Positions 7,683 through 16,224 of a stretch of 39,898 nucleotides of DNA are shown in pieces (the first letter of the stretch is position 1; the number at the start of each line of letters is the position of its first letter). Source of the DNA: Neolewinella persica DSM 23188 (lineage in GTDB: Bacteria > Bacteroidota > Bacteroidia > Chitinophagales > Saprospiraceae); the NCBI RefSeq assembly GCF_000373105.1, contig NZ_KB890454.1, positions 1,690 through 41,587 of the forward strand. The letters are read 5' to 3'. The translations under genes were made by a program, and so were the position numbers. The notes under the pieces are model-generated. The model made no database searches and was not told the origin of the DNA. It saw only the letters and a program-made list of their open reading frames with translations.

Positions 7683-10070
7683 ATGCGTACCCTGATTTTA
7701 CTGGGTTTGCTGGCCTGCGCCGGCAACCTTTTAGCCACTGCTTTACCTGATTTGAAAGTATCCTTAACCGGAACCATCATAACTGATGCTAAGGTGCCAC
7801 TGGAGTACGCCACCGTTTCCGTATTTGAAGCGGACAGCACCCTGGTCGATGGAACGGTAACCAACGAGCAAGGAATGTTTGAACTGAATCTTCCCACCGG
7901 TACTTACCGCCTGCAATTCGAGTTTCTTGGCTTTACTACCTACCAAATGCCTATTGAGTTGATCCGGAAAACGGATCTGGGCGTTATCGAAATGTCTCCC
8001 GACGGCCTGACGCTTGACGCGGTGGAGGTGACCGCCAATAAGACGCAAATGAATCTTTTGCTGGACAAGAAAGTGTTTAACGTCGGAACCGACTTGACCT
8101 CCGCCGGCGGCTCGGCCAATGAAGTGCTGGACCAACTGCCCTCCGTTACGGTAAGCGTTGACGGTCAGGTAAGCCTGCGTGGAAACAGCGGGGTGCGGAT
8201 CCTGATCAACGGCCGACCTTCTGCCATTGCCAATAATAATGCGCTGGACGGTATTCCCGCCGAAAGTATAGAAAAGGTAGAGCTCATCACCAATCCTTCT
8301 GCAAAATACGAAGCCTCCGGTACGGCCGGCATCATCAACATTATCCTGAAAAAAAGTCAGCAAAGAGGCTACGGCGGTACCGCCAGTTTTTCAGCGGGCT
8401 ACCCCAAAGACCTGCGCGCCAACCTTAATCTGAACATACGTCGGGAAAAATTCAATGCGTTTGGCAGTGTCGGCTACCGCTATTCCGATTACCAGGGAAC
8501 GGGCGACTTATTTCGCCGCAGCACGCTGAACGGAGGCGCTACCAACCTGCAACAGGATCGTTTGCAGGACCGAAACGATAAGAACGTTACCGGTTTCGCT
8601 GGCTTTGATTATAACATGAGTCCGACCGACATGATCACCGCGTCTTACTCTCTGTATGACGTGATCAACGATGACCTGGCGACGATTGATTTTGACTACA
8701 CCGATGACAACGGCGCTCCGCTCCAAAGGACCCGTCAAACGCTGGATTTTCTGGAACCCGGTAAGTATCAAACCATCGAGCTTACTTACACTAAAACCCT
8801 GAAAAAGGAAGGCGAGAAGCTGACATTTTTTGCTCAAAACGATTTCTGGACGGAGCCTGAATACGAAGACATCACCTTTGATGAATCTTTCCCGACCATG
8901 GCACAAAACCTGCGGTACCGTACGGAAAGCCTGGAAGGTAGCCGTGACTACCTGCTCCAGGCAGACTATGAAAGCCCGGCCGGAAAAAACGGTAAGCTGG
9001 AAGCAGGCTTTCGTGGAGAAACCCGAATCATTTACAGTGATTACCTCGCCGAGCGCAATGAGGCTGGTACCTGGAGTGCGCTTCCCGGGTTTCAGAACAA
9101 CTTTGATTATTACGAACGGATCGGGTCTGGGTATTTGCAATATGCCTGGAACAAAGATGCCCTCAGTTTCCAGGTTGGCCTGCGGAATGAGTACACGGTC
9201 GTGCGGGTAGAGAACGAAGCCTCCCCTGAAAACGACGTGACTAAGCCTTACAACCGGCTATTCCCATCCGCCAGCGCCAGTTTCAAAATCTCGGACGGAA
9301 CCAGCACGCAACTGAGTTTCAGTAAGCGCATCCAGCGTCCTTCTTTTGGTTTGTTGAATCCTTTCGGCGGCATCGGAGATCCGAACTCGATCTTTCGGGG
9401 GAACCCCGATCTAAACCCAACTTACACGGATCGCCTGGAGTGGAACCTGATCCGTCGTTGGGAAAAACTTACCATTAACCCGGCTATTTATGCATCCACG
9501 GCAGTTGACTTCTTTGCTTTTGTGATTGATCAATCCGCAGATAATCCGTTTGGCCTTGAAACCGGCACCATCACCGTACTTCCGGTGAACCTGGACCGGG
9601 AAAACCGCTATGGCCTGGAGGTCAACGTGAATTACCGGCCTACCGAAAGCATTAACCTGTCTGGCGAAGTAAACTACTACGGTTACCAGCAGCGTGGGGA
9701 AGTGGAGGGCAGAAGCTTTGATTTTGATTTTGCAACCTGGTCGGGGTCACTGCGCTCCAATATCGATCTGCCGAAAGACATCTCCTTTCAGGCCGTTGTG
9801 TATTATGATGCTCCGTTCAAGACGGTACAGTCTGTCCGTGCTGCGCAGTATTACCTGCGTATGGGACTGAGTAAGCAGTGGAATAACAAATTCACGATAA
9901 CGGCTAACCTGAGTGGGCCCAGGATACAAGCTTCGACGAATACATTGCCTACGTTTACGGAAACCGAGAAAAACCAGTGGACGCGCTGGCGGGGAAGCCT
10001 GAATTTTCAGTACCGATTCGAGAAGGGGGCTGGTGCGCGGGAACGGCGGCAGCGGGGGAGTATTAGGTAG
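7683..10070 (+). CDS. TonB-dependent-receptor-like outer-membrane beta-barrel protein
   Basis: A 795-residue protein with a signal peptide (MRTLILLGLLACAGNLLATA). A carboxypeptidase-regulatory-like beta-sandwich follows at about 28-110 (GTIITDAKVPLEYATVSV, GMFELNLPTGTYRL), then a plug domain at about 125-225 (LDQLPSVTVSVDGQVSLRG, GVRILINGRPS, IEKVELITNPSAKYEASG, GIINIILKK). An outer-membrane barrel fills the rest (alternating aromatic strands, NLDRENRYGLEVNVNYRP). This architecture matches the outer-membrane beta-barrel family related to TonB receptors. The length of about 800 and absence of an adjacent SusD partner argue against a classical SusC. The substrate is unknown. A GC-rich hairpin directly follows the stop. 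Confidence 0.9.
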   Translation: MRTLILLGLLACAGNLLATALPDLKVSLTGTIITDAKVPLEYATVSVFEADSTLVDGTVTNEQGMFELNLPTGTYRLQFEFLGFTTYQMPIELIRKTDLGVIEMSPDGLTLDAVEVTANKTQMNLLLDKKVFNVGTDLTSAGGSANEVLDQLPSVTVSVDGQVSLRGNSGVRILINGRPSAIANNNALDGIPAESIEKVELITNPSAKYEASGTAGIINIILKKSQQRGYGGTASFSAGYPKDLRANLNLNIRREKFNAFGSVGYRYSDYQGTGDLFRRSTLNGGATNLQQDRLQDRNDKNVTGFAGFDYNMSPTDMITASYSLYDVINDDLATIDFDYTDDNGAPLQRTRQTLDFLEPGKYQTIELTYTKTLKKEGEKLTFFAQNDFWTEPEYEDITFDESFPTMAQNLRYRTESLEGSRDYLLQADYESPAGKNGKLEAGFRGETRIIYSDYLAERNEAGTWSALPGFQNNFDYYERIGSGYLQYAWNKDALSFQVGLRNEYTVVRVENEASPENDVTKPYNRLFPSASASFKISDGTSTQLSFSKRIQRPSFGLLNPFGGIGDPNSIFRGNPDLNPTYTDRLEWNLIRRWEKLTINPAIYASTAVDFFAFVIDQSADNPFGLETGTITVLPVNLDRENRYGLEVNVNYRPTESINLSGEVNYYGYQQRGEVEGRSFDFDFATWSGSLRSNIDLPKDISFQAVVYYDAPFKTVQSVRAAQYYLRMGLSKQWNNKFTITANLSGPRIQASTNTLPTFTETEKNQWTRWRGSLNFQYRFEKGAGARERRQRGSIR

Positions 10071-10131
10071 TCGGGTAGTCGGGTTGTCGGGGTGTGGATA
10101 CCCGGGATAACCCGACGCCCTGACTACTCGA
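10065..10131. terminator. Hairpin between convergent genes, GTTGTCGGG repeat family
   Basis: GTAGTCGGGTAGTCGGGTTG on the left pairs imperfectly with ATAACCCGAC and CCCTGACTAC on the right. It sits exactly between the convergent receptor and histidine-kinase stops, so it may serve as a bidirectional terminator. The same GTTGTCGGG words recur near 16124, 37195 and 38260, so it is also a copy of a repeat family. There is no clear U-tract. Confidence 0.5.
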
Positions 10132-12244
10132 CCTTATCCGGCAAATAAACCTTAGCAATAGTTCCTTCGCCCGAAGTGCTCTCGAGAACTACCCGGCCAC
10201 CGTGCAATTCTGCGAGTTCTTTGCAAAGGATGAGCCCCAGGCCAGTGCCGGGTTCTTCTCGCGTTCCGGATTTCAGGCGTCGATGAAGGCTGAATAATTG
10301 CTCCTGTGCTGCTTTGGAAATCCCGGTGCCGCTGTCTTTAACGGATATGATGTCTTCTCCTTCTGCACGGGTGTGAGAAACCTCAATGGTACCACCATCA
10401 TTACTGTATTTAACGGCATTGGAGATGAAGTTTCGTAAAATGGTATGTAGTGCGTTACCATCGGCAAACACCATGGTTTCGGGGTGGACATTATTCTCAA
10501 GGCTAATGCCATTAGCATTTGCCGCCCCGCCATAAAGGCTTAGGTTTTTACTGACGAACGCCTTCAACGGGTGGGGGGCTTTTTTTAGTTCAATGGCTCC
10601 TGACTGGCCCAGTGCCCAGGCCAATAGGTTGTCTAATAAACCTCGAAGCTGGTTAGCAGTTTGGCTGATGAGCCCTACGGTCTTTTTTACCTGCGCGTCG
10701 TTTTTTTGCGCTAATTGATGTTCCAGCTGTCGATCAGCACCGGCCAGCGCGATGATCGGATTATGTAGGTCGTGCGCGATAATGCTGAAGAACCGGTTTT
10801 TGGTATGGTTGAGGGCTTCGAGTTCCTGGTTTTGCGCGAAAAGTGTTTTTCTGGCTGTTCCTAATTTCAGGTAAAAAAAGATGCCACCTGCGAGGAACAG
10901 CCCCAGTAATCCGGCGATAATTGCATATTGACGTCGTTTGGATTCTGCAAGTTCCCGCTGCTGATCAAGCAGGATAATTTCCTTTTCTTTCTCTTCCGTT
11001 TCAAATTGGTTGTAATACAGCAACAGCACGTTGTTCCGGTTGACGGACTGGATGCTGTCCTTAAGGTTCATGAACTTGCGGGTAAACTGCTCTGCCAGTT
11101 GGTAATCTCCCCTGGCCCGATAGGTATCCGATAAGAACTCGCTGTACATGACTTGTTCGGCAACATCATTTTTGGCGATGGATTCTTCGTAGAGTAAGCG
11201 CCCATCTCTCTCTGCTTCCGCATAATTGCCATTGACCAGGTTGTTCAGCCAGGCAGATTGCCGATAGAGGAAACGCAGGAAATCAGGGCTTCCCATTTCG
11301 GAAAAAGCGCCCTGGAGCTGATTAAAGTAATGGTTTACGGAATCTTTATTGGCCAATTGATAATGCCCTTCCACTAACCCATTATAAATGTATATCGGGA
11401 GCATTGGCAGCTGGCCCTGGGGCAGTTCTATTGTTCTTGCCGACCGGTAGCGCTTAAGTGCCGCCGGATAATCTTTCTTTAGCAGCAGATTCCTGCCAAT
11501 ATTCACTTCCAAAAGTGTGTGATCAATGGGTTTAACCAGGGACCCGAATTTTTTGTGGAGGTCAAGATAATCGACGGCTTTATCGTATAGCCCAATCTGA
11601 CTGTAAAGAATGCCAATAGAACGGTAAATCTCCAACAGTTTGCTTGAGTCCGTAGGAACTACCTCGAAAGCTTCCAGGGCATCGTCGAGTACTTGAGCAC
11701 CCTTCACAAAATTTCCGCTGAAAGACAGGGCATCACCGTATTGGTGCAGGTACTTAACGTACGACTTGGTGAGGGGTAAATTATATTCCTCAATTAAGGA
11801 TAGTCCTAAACTATCATAATAGATGGCTTGCGAATAATCCTGTTGCCAGGTATTGATGTCACCAACCGCCATGTATAGCGACACTTTTGCCTGCGGAGAT
11901 ACTTCGTCAGCCCGTTGAAGATAAGCCGAAGCCAGTGAATCGGCTAAAGCTACTTTTCCGATAATAACATATTCTTTAGCGAGATCGATCATCCGCTCCA
12001 CCTGTATGTCTAGCGTTTGGAACTGCTTGGATTCCTCTAACCGATACGCAAAAATCTTCTCAAGATTAGAGACCGTATTCAGGTCAATTTCCTTAAGCAT
12101 TTTGGCGAAATACTGGTCTCTATCGTCCACTTCGGGAATTCCCATCGCTACCTTTAGCAGAGAATCTCCACTAACCTGAGCGGTTAAATTGGAAAAAACG
12201 CCAAGCAGTAGCGGGAGAAAAAGATAGAGAACAGCAATACGCAT
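10124..12244 (-). CDS. TPR-containing sensor histidine kinase
   Basis: I chose the ATG at 12244 because it begins a good signal peptide (MRIAVLYLFLPLLLGVFSNL, then TAQ). An upstream in-frame ATG at 12295 would bury it and overlap the next gene. The product is 706 residues. About 25-400 is helical tetratricopeptide-like sensor (paired helices such as YSQAIYYDSLGLSLIEEYNL), followed by a coiled coil, a transmembrane helix (YAIIAGLLGLFLAGGIFFYL) and a kinase core. H-box SIIAHDLHNPI has the phospho-acceptor His at 491; the N-box is ILRNFISNAVKYSN; the G-boxes are VKDSGTGIS and GTGLGLILCKEL. No response regulator is adjacent, so the partner is unknown. The TPRs are predicted to be periplasmic. Confidence 0.88.
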   Translation of the reverse strand: MRIAVLYLFLPLLLGVFSNLTAQVSGDSLLKVAMGIPEVDDRDQYFAKMLKEIDLNTVSNLEKIFAYRLEESKQFQTLDIQVERMIDLAKEYVIIGKVALADSLASAYLQRADEVSPQAKVSLYMAVGDINTWQQDYSQAIYYDSLGLSLIEEYNLPLTKSYVKYLHQYGDALSFSGNFVKGAQVLDDALEAFEVVPTDSSKLLEIYRSIGILYSQIGLYDKAVDYLDLHKKFGSLVKPIDHTLLEVNIGRNLLLKKDYPAALKRYRSARTIELPQGQLPMLPIYIYNGLVEGHYQLANKDSVNHYFNQLQGAFSEMGSPDFLRFLYRQSAWLNNLVNGNYAEAERDGRLLYEESIAKNDVAEQVMYSEFLSDTYRARGDYQLAEQFTRKFMNLKDSIQSVNRNNVLLLYYNQFETEEKEKEIILLDQQRELAESKRRQYAIIAGLLGLFLAGGIFFYLKLGTARKTLFAQNQELEALNHTKNRFFSIIAHDLHNPIIALAGADRQLEHQLAQKNDAQVKKTVGLISQTANQLRGLLDNLLAWALGQSGAIELKKAPHPLKAFVSKNLSLYGGAANANGISLENNVHPETMVFADGNALHTILRNFISNAVKYSNDGGTIEVSHTRAEGEDIISVKDSGTGISKAAQEQLFSLHRRLKSGTREEPGTGLGLILCKELAELHGGRVVLESTSGEGTIAKVYLPDKVE

Positions 12245-12278
12245 ATGAATCCAAGTTGGGCTGGAAAGATCGTAAAAA

Positions 12279-13262
12279 CTATCGTACCGGTTCAACCGTC
12301 AGGCCTTCCTGGCGGAGTAAGGAGATGACTCCTTTCTCACCGCCCAGGTGGCCGGCACCTACGGCAAAAAGCTTCGGCTGGGCGCTATTGGCCTTGATCT
12401 TGGCCATGATTTGTGGTACCCAGTTCTCGTTCCGTTTGGTCAGCAGTAATTCTTCGAATTCGGCAACGCCCGAGCTTTCCTGGGTAAAAGACGCGGCCAT
12501 CTCCGCAATGGCTTTACGTTTGTACAGGCCGACTACCTTATCCATTTCACTTATCCCGGAGCTGGCATCTTCGCCTTGGTCCGAAACGACGGATTGGAAC
12601 AACATTTTTGCCTGCGCAGTATAGGGGATCGCGTCAAAGAGGCCGAGCTGAAACTCCATGGTTTCAAGGCCGCCAATGGCCTTTTCGCCGGCTTCGGCCA
12701 ATTCGGTTAGTTCCAGTTCGTAGCTTTTGGTGCCTCCAGAGCTGAGGCCGCCGCCGTTCTTCAGGGCTTCCATGTCCTGGCCGACCATCGCAGATAAAAA
12801 CAGGGGCTTCATGCGCTTAAAAAGGAAAAACGGCATACCCATTTTGGTGAAATAGGCTTCTACTTCATCGTATTGTTCCTTAGGGAGCAGGTCCTCAAGG
12901 CTGGTGTCACCCCGCATGTTGATTTTGGTGAGCAGGCCCATCAGCATACCTGGGTCAGACATTTGGCGGGGATCGATTTCGAAGATCACTTCGTCGGCAT
13001 CGTTCAGGGATTTAACCAGGCCCCTGGGCAGGAAATAGTCCTCTTCAGGTATGATGTGAATGGTGCCGAAAAGATAGCTCTCATTCGCTACGCCCGGGCC
13101 GTTTATGCTCCAGAGCAGGAAAGTATCTTGTGCGGTAGGACCGAACTTTTGCGCGGCCGCAGGTGCAGGGGAAGTTGCCGTAGCAACCGCAGTAGTCTTG
13201 GGGCTACAGGCGGCGAAAAGAGCAATGGCCGTTAGGGCCAGGAGGGAGAATAGCTTATTCAT
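12279..13262 (-). CDS. TraB/GumN-family lipoprotein
   Basis: A 327-residue protein with a lipoprotein signal ending in LFAAC (Cys 19), then a Thr/Ala/Pro linker that includes SPAPAAA, encoded by a copy of the dispersed GC-rich motif. The family core contains YLFGTIHII near residue 65 and the C-terminal GAGHLGGEKGV motif; these Gly-x-x-His patches are the conserved, probably metal-binding, residues of TraB/GumN (PF01963) proteins. Family members include putative metalloproteases and the pheromone-shutdown protein TraB; catalytic activity here is unproven. It lies upstream of the histidine kinase, 34 bases before the chosen kinase start, and is probably co-transcribed with it. Confidence 0.88.
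   Translation of the reverse strand: MNKLFSLLALTAIALFAACSPKTTAVATATSPAPAAAQKFGPTAQDTFLLWSINGPGVANESYLFGTIHIIPEEDYFLPRGLVKSLNDADEVIFEIDPRQMSDPGMLMGLLTKINMRGDTSLEDLLPKEQYDEVEAYFTKMGMPFFLFKRMKPLFLSAMVGQDMEALKNGGGLSSGGTKSYELELTELAEAGEKAIGGLETMEFQLGLFDAIPYTAQAKMLFQSVVSDQGEDASSGISEMDKVVGLYKRKAIAEMAASFTQESSGVAEFEELLLTKRNENWVPQIMAKIKANSAQPKLFAVGAGHLGGEKGVISLLRQEGLTVEPVR
13150..13166 (-). repeat. Dispersed GC-rich 17-bp motif, copy 3 (inside a gene)
   Basis: On the minus strand it is GCACCTGCGGCCGCGCA, one mismatch at the last base. It lies in frame in the TraB/GumN gene as Ala-Pro-Ala-Ala-Ala. The identity with copy 4 continues about ten bases upstream (CAACTTCCCCT). Confidence 0.8.
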
Positions 13263-13319
13263 GGTTTCTGTTGGGGAGTATTTGGCAAAGGTAACGCGAG
13301 GAATGGGCAGAAAGATGGG

Positions 13320-13460
13320 CTGAAGTGCTGAGTGTCCTACTGGCAGGCATTTTTTTCCACTAAGACACTAAGAAACTAAGCTTAAGTTGTGGTCACGTCA
13401 CCAAAAAATACTTAGTGCAGCCCTTAATTCTTTAGGTTCTTTATGGTAACTTCAACACCG
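13320..13460. repeat. Divergent intergenic copy of the CTTAGTG repeat family
   Basis: CCACTAAGACACTAAG on the left and CTTAGTGCAGCCCTTAATTC on the right are related in inverted orientation. The same words (TTAGTGC, CCTTAAT) build the tandem array at 13978-14271 and another copy near 19017. Confidence 0.5.
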
Positions 13461-13498
13461 CCGCCCATCATGTGGTGAAATTTGACTTAAGGAGTGCC

Positions 13499-13506
13499 TA
13501 CCTTTG
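13499..13506 (+). promoter_or_regulatory. Putative -7 promoter element TACCTTTG
   Basis: A perfect TAnnTTTG match ends five bases before the ATG at 13512, implying an almost leaderless mRNA. A TTTGAC lies 14 bases upstream (13481), which is closer than the usual -33 spacing. Confidence 0.45.
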
Positions 13507-13511
13507 TACCA

Positions 13512-13928
13512 ATGAAAGACATTTTTGATTTACTAGGCCGCATTCTGCTATCTTTTATCTTCTTTTTTGAAGCCTACGATTACTTTGCTTACGAAAGCCT
13601 CAATAAGAATGCCATGAAGATTTATGGCCTCACCTGGAACCAGGATTTTTTCCTCTATGGTGCCATTTTTCTGCTCTTCTTCGGTGCCCTGACCATTCTG
13701 CTGGGCTACCGGATGCGCTTAGGTGCCATCCTGTTAATGGTCTACTGGATTCCGCTGACCTTTATCGTCCACAACTTTTGGGTGGAGGAATCGGGAAGTG
13801 ACCTCTACCGCCTGCAAAGCATCATTTTTATGAAGAACCTCGCCATTATGGGCGGATTGCTGATCACCGCCACACATACGTCGGGGAAGTACCGGTTGCG
13901 GCGGTTGTTTGCTACTACTAACGTTTAG
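13512..13928 (+). CDS. DoxX-like small membrane protein
   Basis: A 138-residue protein starting at ATG 13512. An upstream in-frame GTG at 13494 is rejected because a TACCTTTG promoter element overlaps it. It has four hydrophobic helices (about 6-26, 43-66, 70-92, 112-130) with RILLSFIFFFEAYDYF at the start, FFGALTILLGYRMRLGAILL in the middle and FMKNLAIMGGLLI near the end. That pattern and length fit DoxX/DoxD-related proteins; the arrangement GRILLSxIF, LLGYRxRxGAxLL and K(N)LAxxGGLL is characteristic. The biochemical role in this branch is not established. It stands alone, with repeats on both sides. Confidence 0.78.
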   Translation: MKDIFDLLGRILLSFIFFFEAYDYFAYESLNKNAMKIYGLTWNQDFFLYGAIFLLFFGALTILLGYRMRLGAILLMVYWIPLTFIVHNFWVEESGSDLYRLQSIIFMKNLAIMGGLLITATHTSGKYRLRRLFATTNV

Positions 13929-14298
13929 AGGTTCGCTACGCTTGTTGGCCTGAAACCTAATCTTAGCTAAAAGCTGCCCTGAATGGTTACTCCAATACCC
14001 CTTTCTTAGTGTAGCTACTTAGTGCCCTTAATGCCTTAGTGGTTACCTTTAACCTGCCACATTGCAGAGCCCTTCTTAATGCCTGAATGCCCTGAATGGT
14101 TACTCCAATGCCCCTTTCTTAGTGTAGCTACTTAGTGCCCTTAATGCCTTAGTGGTTACCTTTAACCTGCCACATTGCAGGGCCCTTCTTAATGCCTGAA
14201 TGCCCTGAATGGTTACTCCAATGCCCCCTTTCTTAGTGTAGCTACTTAGTGCCCTTAATGCCTTAGTGGTTAAATCCCCCCAACCCTTAAATTAGCGC
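13929..14298. other. Gene-free region filled by a tandem repeat
   Basis: Almost the whole interval between the DoxX-like gene and argB consists of the 113-bp tandem array (13978-14271). No ORF of substance and no convincing promoter for argB was seen; TTAAATTAG eight bases before its ATG is only a weak -7-like match. Confidence 0.7.
13978..14271. repeat. 113-bp tandem repeat, about 2.6 copies
   Basis: Units begin with GAATGGTTACTCCAAT at 13981, 14094 and 14207, exactly 113 bases apart. Each contains CTTAGTGTAGCTACTTAGTG and CCTTAATGCCTTAGTGGTTA. Copies differ by only a few bases. A single related copy lies at 19009-19107. Confidence 0.9.
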
Positions 14299-15072
14299 AT
14301 GATTATCCTGAAAATCGGCGGAAACATACTAAATACTCCCACGGCCCTCTCCGACGCATTGGACTACTTCGCCTCCCTCCCGGAGCCCGCTATCCTGGTC
14401 CACGGTGGCGGCCGTAAGGCCAGCGAGGTCCTCTCCGAAATGGGGCGACAACCGAAAATGGTAGACGGTCGGCGAATCACCGACGCACCCACCCTGGAAA
14501 TCGTTACTATGGTCTACGCCGGGCTCCTCAACAAACAGGTTGTGGCCGACCTCCAGGCCCGTGGCTGCAACGCCATTGGCCTCAGCGGTGCGGACGGCAA
14601 CGCCGTCCTTGCCGAAAAACGCCCGGTAAAAACTATTGACTACGGTTTCGCCGGCGACGTGCTGGGGGCTAACGGACCTTTACTGAAAACCTTGCTGGAT
14701 CTCGGACTGAACCCAGTACTTTGCCCCATCACCCACGATGGGAAGGGGCAATTGCTGAACACCAACGCCGACACCATCGCCAACGAAACGGCGAAGACAC
14801 TCGCGGCCATGAGCCCCGACGAAACCGTCTCTCTCCGCTACTGCTTCGAGTTTCCCGGCGTAATGAAAGACATCAAAGACCCAGGTTCCTGGATACCGAC
14901 CCTGACACCCGATACCTATGCCAGCTACAAAGCTGATGGCACCATCGCCGGCGGTATGATCCCGAAACTGGACAATGCGTTTGCGGCGGTAGCCGCAGGG
15001 GTAGGGGAGGTAGTGATTGGGGACCTTCTTGCCCTGCGGGCAGGCCGGGGGACGAAGTGTGTGAAGGAGTAG
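14299..15072 (+). CDS. argB: Acetylglutamate kinase family (ArgB)
   Basis: A 257-residue amino-acid kinase fold protein, the usual length for ArgB. It begins with the phosphate-binding KIGGNIL and LVHGGGRKASEVL, followed by the acylglutamate-site region VDGRRITDAPTLEIVTMVYAG, NKQVVADLQARGCNAIGLSGADGN, LNTNADTIANETA and GGMIPKLDNAFAAV. It would phosphorylate N-acyl-glutamate in arginine biosynthesis in the cytoplasm. Bacteroidota often use N-succinylated intermediates, so the acyl group cannot be decided from sequence alone. No other arg gene is present in the window. Alternative starts are unlikely because MIILKIGG is the natural N-terminus. Confidence 0.93.
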   Translation: MIILKIGGNILNTPTALSDALDYFASLPEPAILVHGGGRKASEVLSEMGRQPKMVDGRRITDAPTLEIVTMVYAGLLNKQVVADLQARGCNAIGLSGADGNAVLAEKRPVKTIDYGFAGDVLGANGPLLKTLLDLGLNPVLCPITHDGKGQLLNTNADTIANETAKTLAAMSPDETVSLRYCFEFPGVMKDIKDPGSWIPTLTPDTYASYKADGTIAGGMIPKLDNAFAAVAAGVGEVVIGDLLALRAGRGTKCVKE

Positions 15073-15075
15073 CCT

Positions 15076-15083
15076 TATCTTCA
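15076..15083 (+). promoter_or_regulatory. Putative -7-like element TATCTTCA
   Basis: A TAnnTTTG-like octamer ends four bases before the ATG of the DUF2059 gene. It lies in the 15-base gap after argB, so this gene may have its own start site. No clear -33 TTG was found. Confidence 0.25.
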
Positions 15084-15087
15084 CCCG

Positions 15088-15543
15088 ATGAAATACAACA
15101 TCCTGTTCTTACTTCTATTTAGCCTTAGTTCCCTTTCTGCCCAAGACACCGTCCTCAACCAAAAGGTAGAACAACTCCTGGAACTCTCTGGCGCTAAAGC
15201 CCAGTTCGAAACCGCACTAGATGGTATGCTTACCACTTATAAGCAAAACCCTGCCATGATGGAAGGCGTACCAGATGATTTTTGGAAGAAGTTTTCGGAG
15301 GAGGCAAAGTCCACTGCTTTTGACGACCTGCTGGGCCGGATGGTGACCTTATATCTCGATCACTATACTGAAGAAGAACTGGACCACCAGATTGCTTATT
15401 TGCAATCGCCACTCACCCAACAAATCGTGGCCAAGCAACCTCAACTACTGCAGGAAAGCATGACAGTTGGCTCAGCCTGGGGCCAGGAGATCGGGGAGAA
15501 GATTGCCCGACAAATTATGGAAGCCAAAGAAGATAAGAACTAA
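15088..15543 (+). CDS. Secreted DUF2059-domain protein
   Basis: A 151-residue protein with a cleavable signal peptide (MKYNILFLLLFSLSSLSAQ). The body is all-helical: VEQLLELSGAKAQFETALDGML, then FDDLLGRMVTLYLDHYTEEELDHQIAYLQSP followed by TQQIVAKQPQLLQESM. This matches DUF2059, whose hallmark is the YxxxFTEEEL-xx-xxF/YxSPxGQK-like region. It probably acts in the periplasm; function is unknown in the family. It lies 15 bases after argB and 19 bases before the hydrolase gene. Confidence 0.8.
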   Translation: MKYNILFLLLFSLSSLSAQDTVLNQKVEQLLELSGAKAQFETALDGMLTTYKQNPAMMEGVPDDFWKKFSEEAKSTAFDDLLGRMVTLYLDHYTEEELDHQIAYLQSPLTQQIVAKQPQLLQESMTVGSAWGQEIGEKIARQIMEAKEDKN

Positions 15544-15562
15544 ACGCGTAGCAGCTTTACAC

Positions 15563-16093
15563 ATGATCAACTACTTAATCATTCCAGGCCTCGGCAATTC
15601 CGGCCCCGAACACTGGCAAAGCCGCTTTGAGCGGATCAGTGAAAATTTTCACCGGATTCAGCAGGCAGAATGGGAAGAGCCAGTATGCGATGATTGGATC
15701 GCTAACGTGGATGCAGCCGTTGTTGCTCACGATCCAGCTACCGTCGTTCTGGTAGCCCACAGCATTGGATGCCTCGCCGTCGCCCACTGGGCAGCTAAAT
15801 ACCAACGGTCAATTAAAGGTGCACTATTAGTGGCACCCAGCGATCCGACAACACCACAGTACCAAACCTTCAAATCCGAAGGCTTTGTCCCCGTGCCGAC
15901 GGCAAAACTTCCTTTTCCGGCCATTGTGGTGTCCAGCGAAGACGATCCCTGGGTCAGCCCGCAGCGGGCTGCAGCGTTTGCGGACAATTGGGGCGCACAA
16001 CTGGTCAACATTGGCCAGGCCGGCCACATCAGCAGTGCTGACGGGTACGGGCACTGGTCGGAGGGATGGGAATTGGTGAAGTCTTTGGGGTAA
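15563..16093 (+). CDS. RBBP9/YdeN-family serine hydrolase
   Basis: A 176-residue protein. The ATG at 15563 is chosen because MINYLIIPGLGNSGPEHWQS is the family N-terminus; the longer ORF from 15467 overlaps the DUF2059 gene. The catalytic triad is visible: Ser in VLVAHSIGCLAVAHW (about residue 73), Asp in SSEDDPWVS (about 130) and His in GQAGHISSADGYGHW (about 157). The family consists of small cytoplasmic alpha/beta hydrolases whose natural substrates are largely undefined. A TGTCGGG/CCCGACA hairpin follows the stop and may terminate transcription. Confidence 0.88.
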   Translation: MINYLIIPGLGNSGPEHWQSRFERISENFHRIQQAEWEEPVCDDWIANVDAAVVAHDPATVVLVAHSIGCLAVAHWAAKYQRSIKGALLVAPSDPTTPQYQTFKSEGFVPVPTAKLPFPAIVVSSEDDPWVSPQRAAAFADNWGAQLVNIGQAGHISSADGYGHWSEGWELVKSLG

Positions 16094-16123
16094 AGGGGGT
16101 GTAGGGTTGCCATGTTATCTGGT

Positions 16124-16156
16124 TGTCGGGCTTAATCCCAACGTCCCTTCCCGACA
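16124..16156 (+). terminator. Possible terminator hairpin (TGTCGGG family)
   Basis: TGTCGGG at 16124-16130 pairs with CCCGACA at 16150-16156 across a 19-base loop, 30 bases after the hydrolase stop. It shares its core with the GTTGTCGGG repeat family, so a repeat origin is equally likely. Confidence 0.35.
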
Positions 16157-16224
16157 CATCCCACTTTCCGGGCTCACCTGCTAAACCATTAGGTGCTCTA
16201 CGTCGTATCTATGCACGACGAAGT

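Noticed and set aside
13978..14271. Possible CRISPR or small RNA array
   Set aside because: The units are identical over their full 113 bases, so no variable spacers; no cas genes nearby.
15467..15562. N-terminal extension of the hydrolase ORF
   Set aside because: Overlaps the DUF2059 gene and lacks family similarity; the family starts at 15563.
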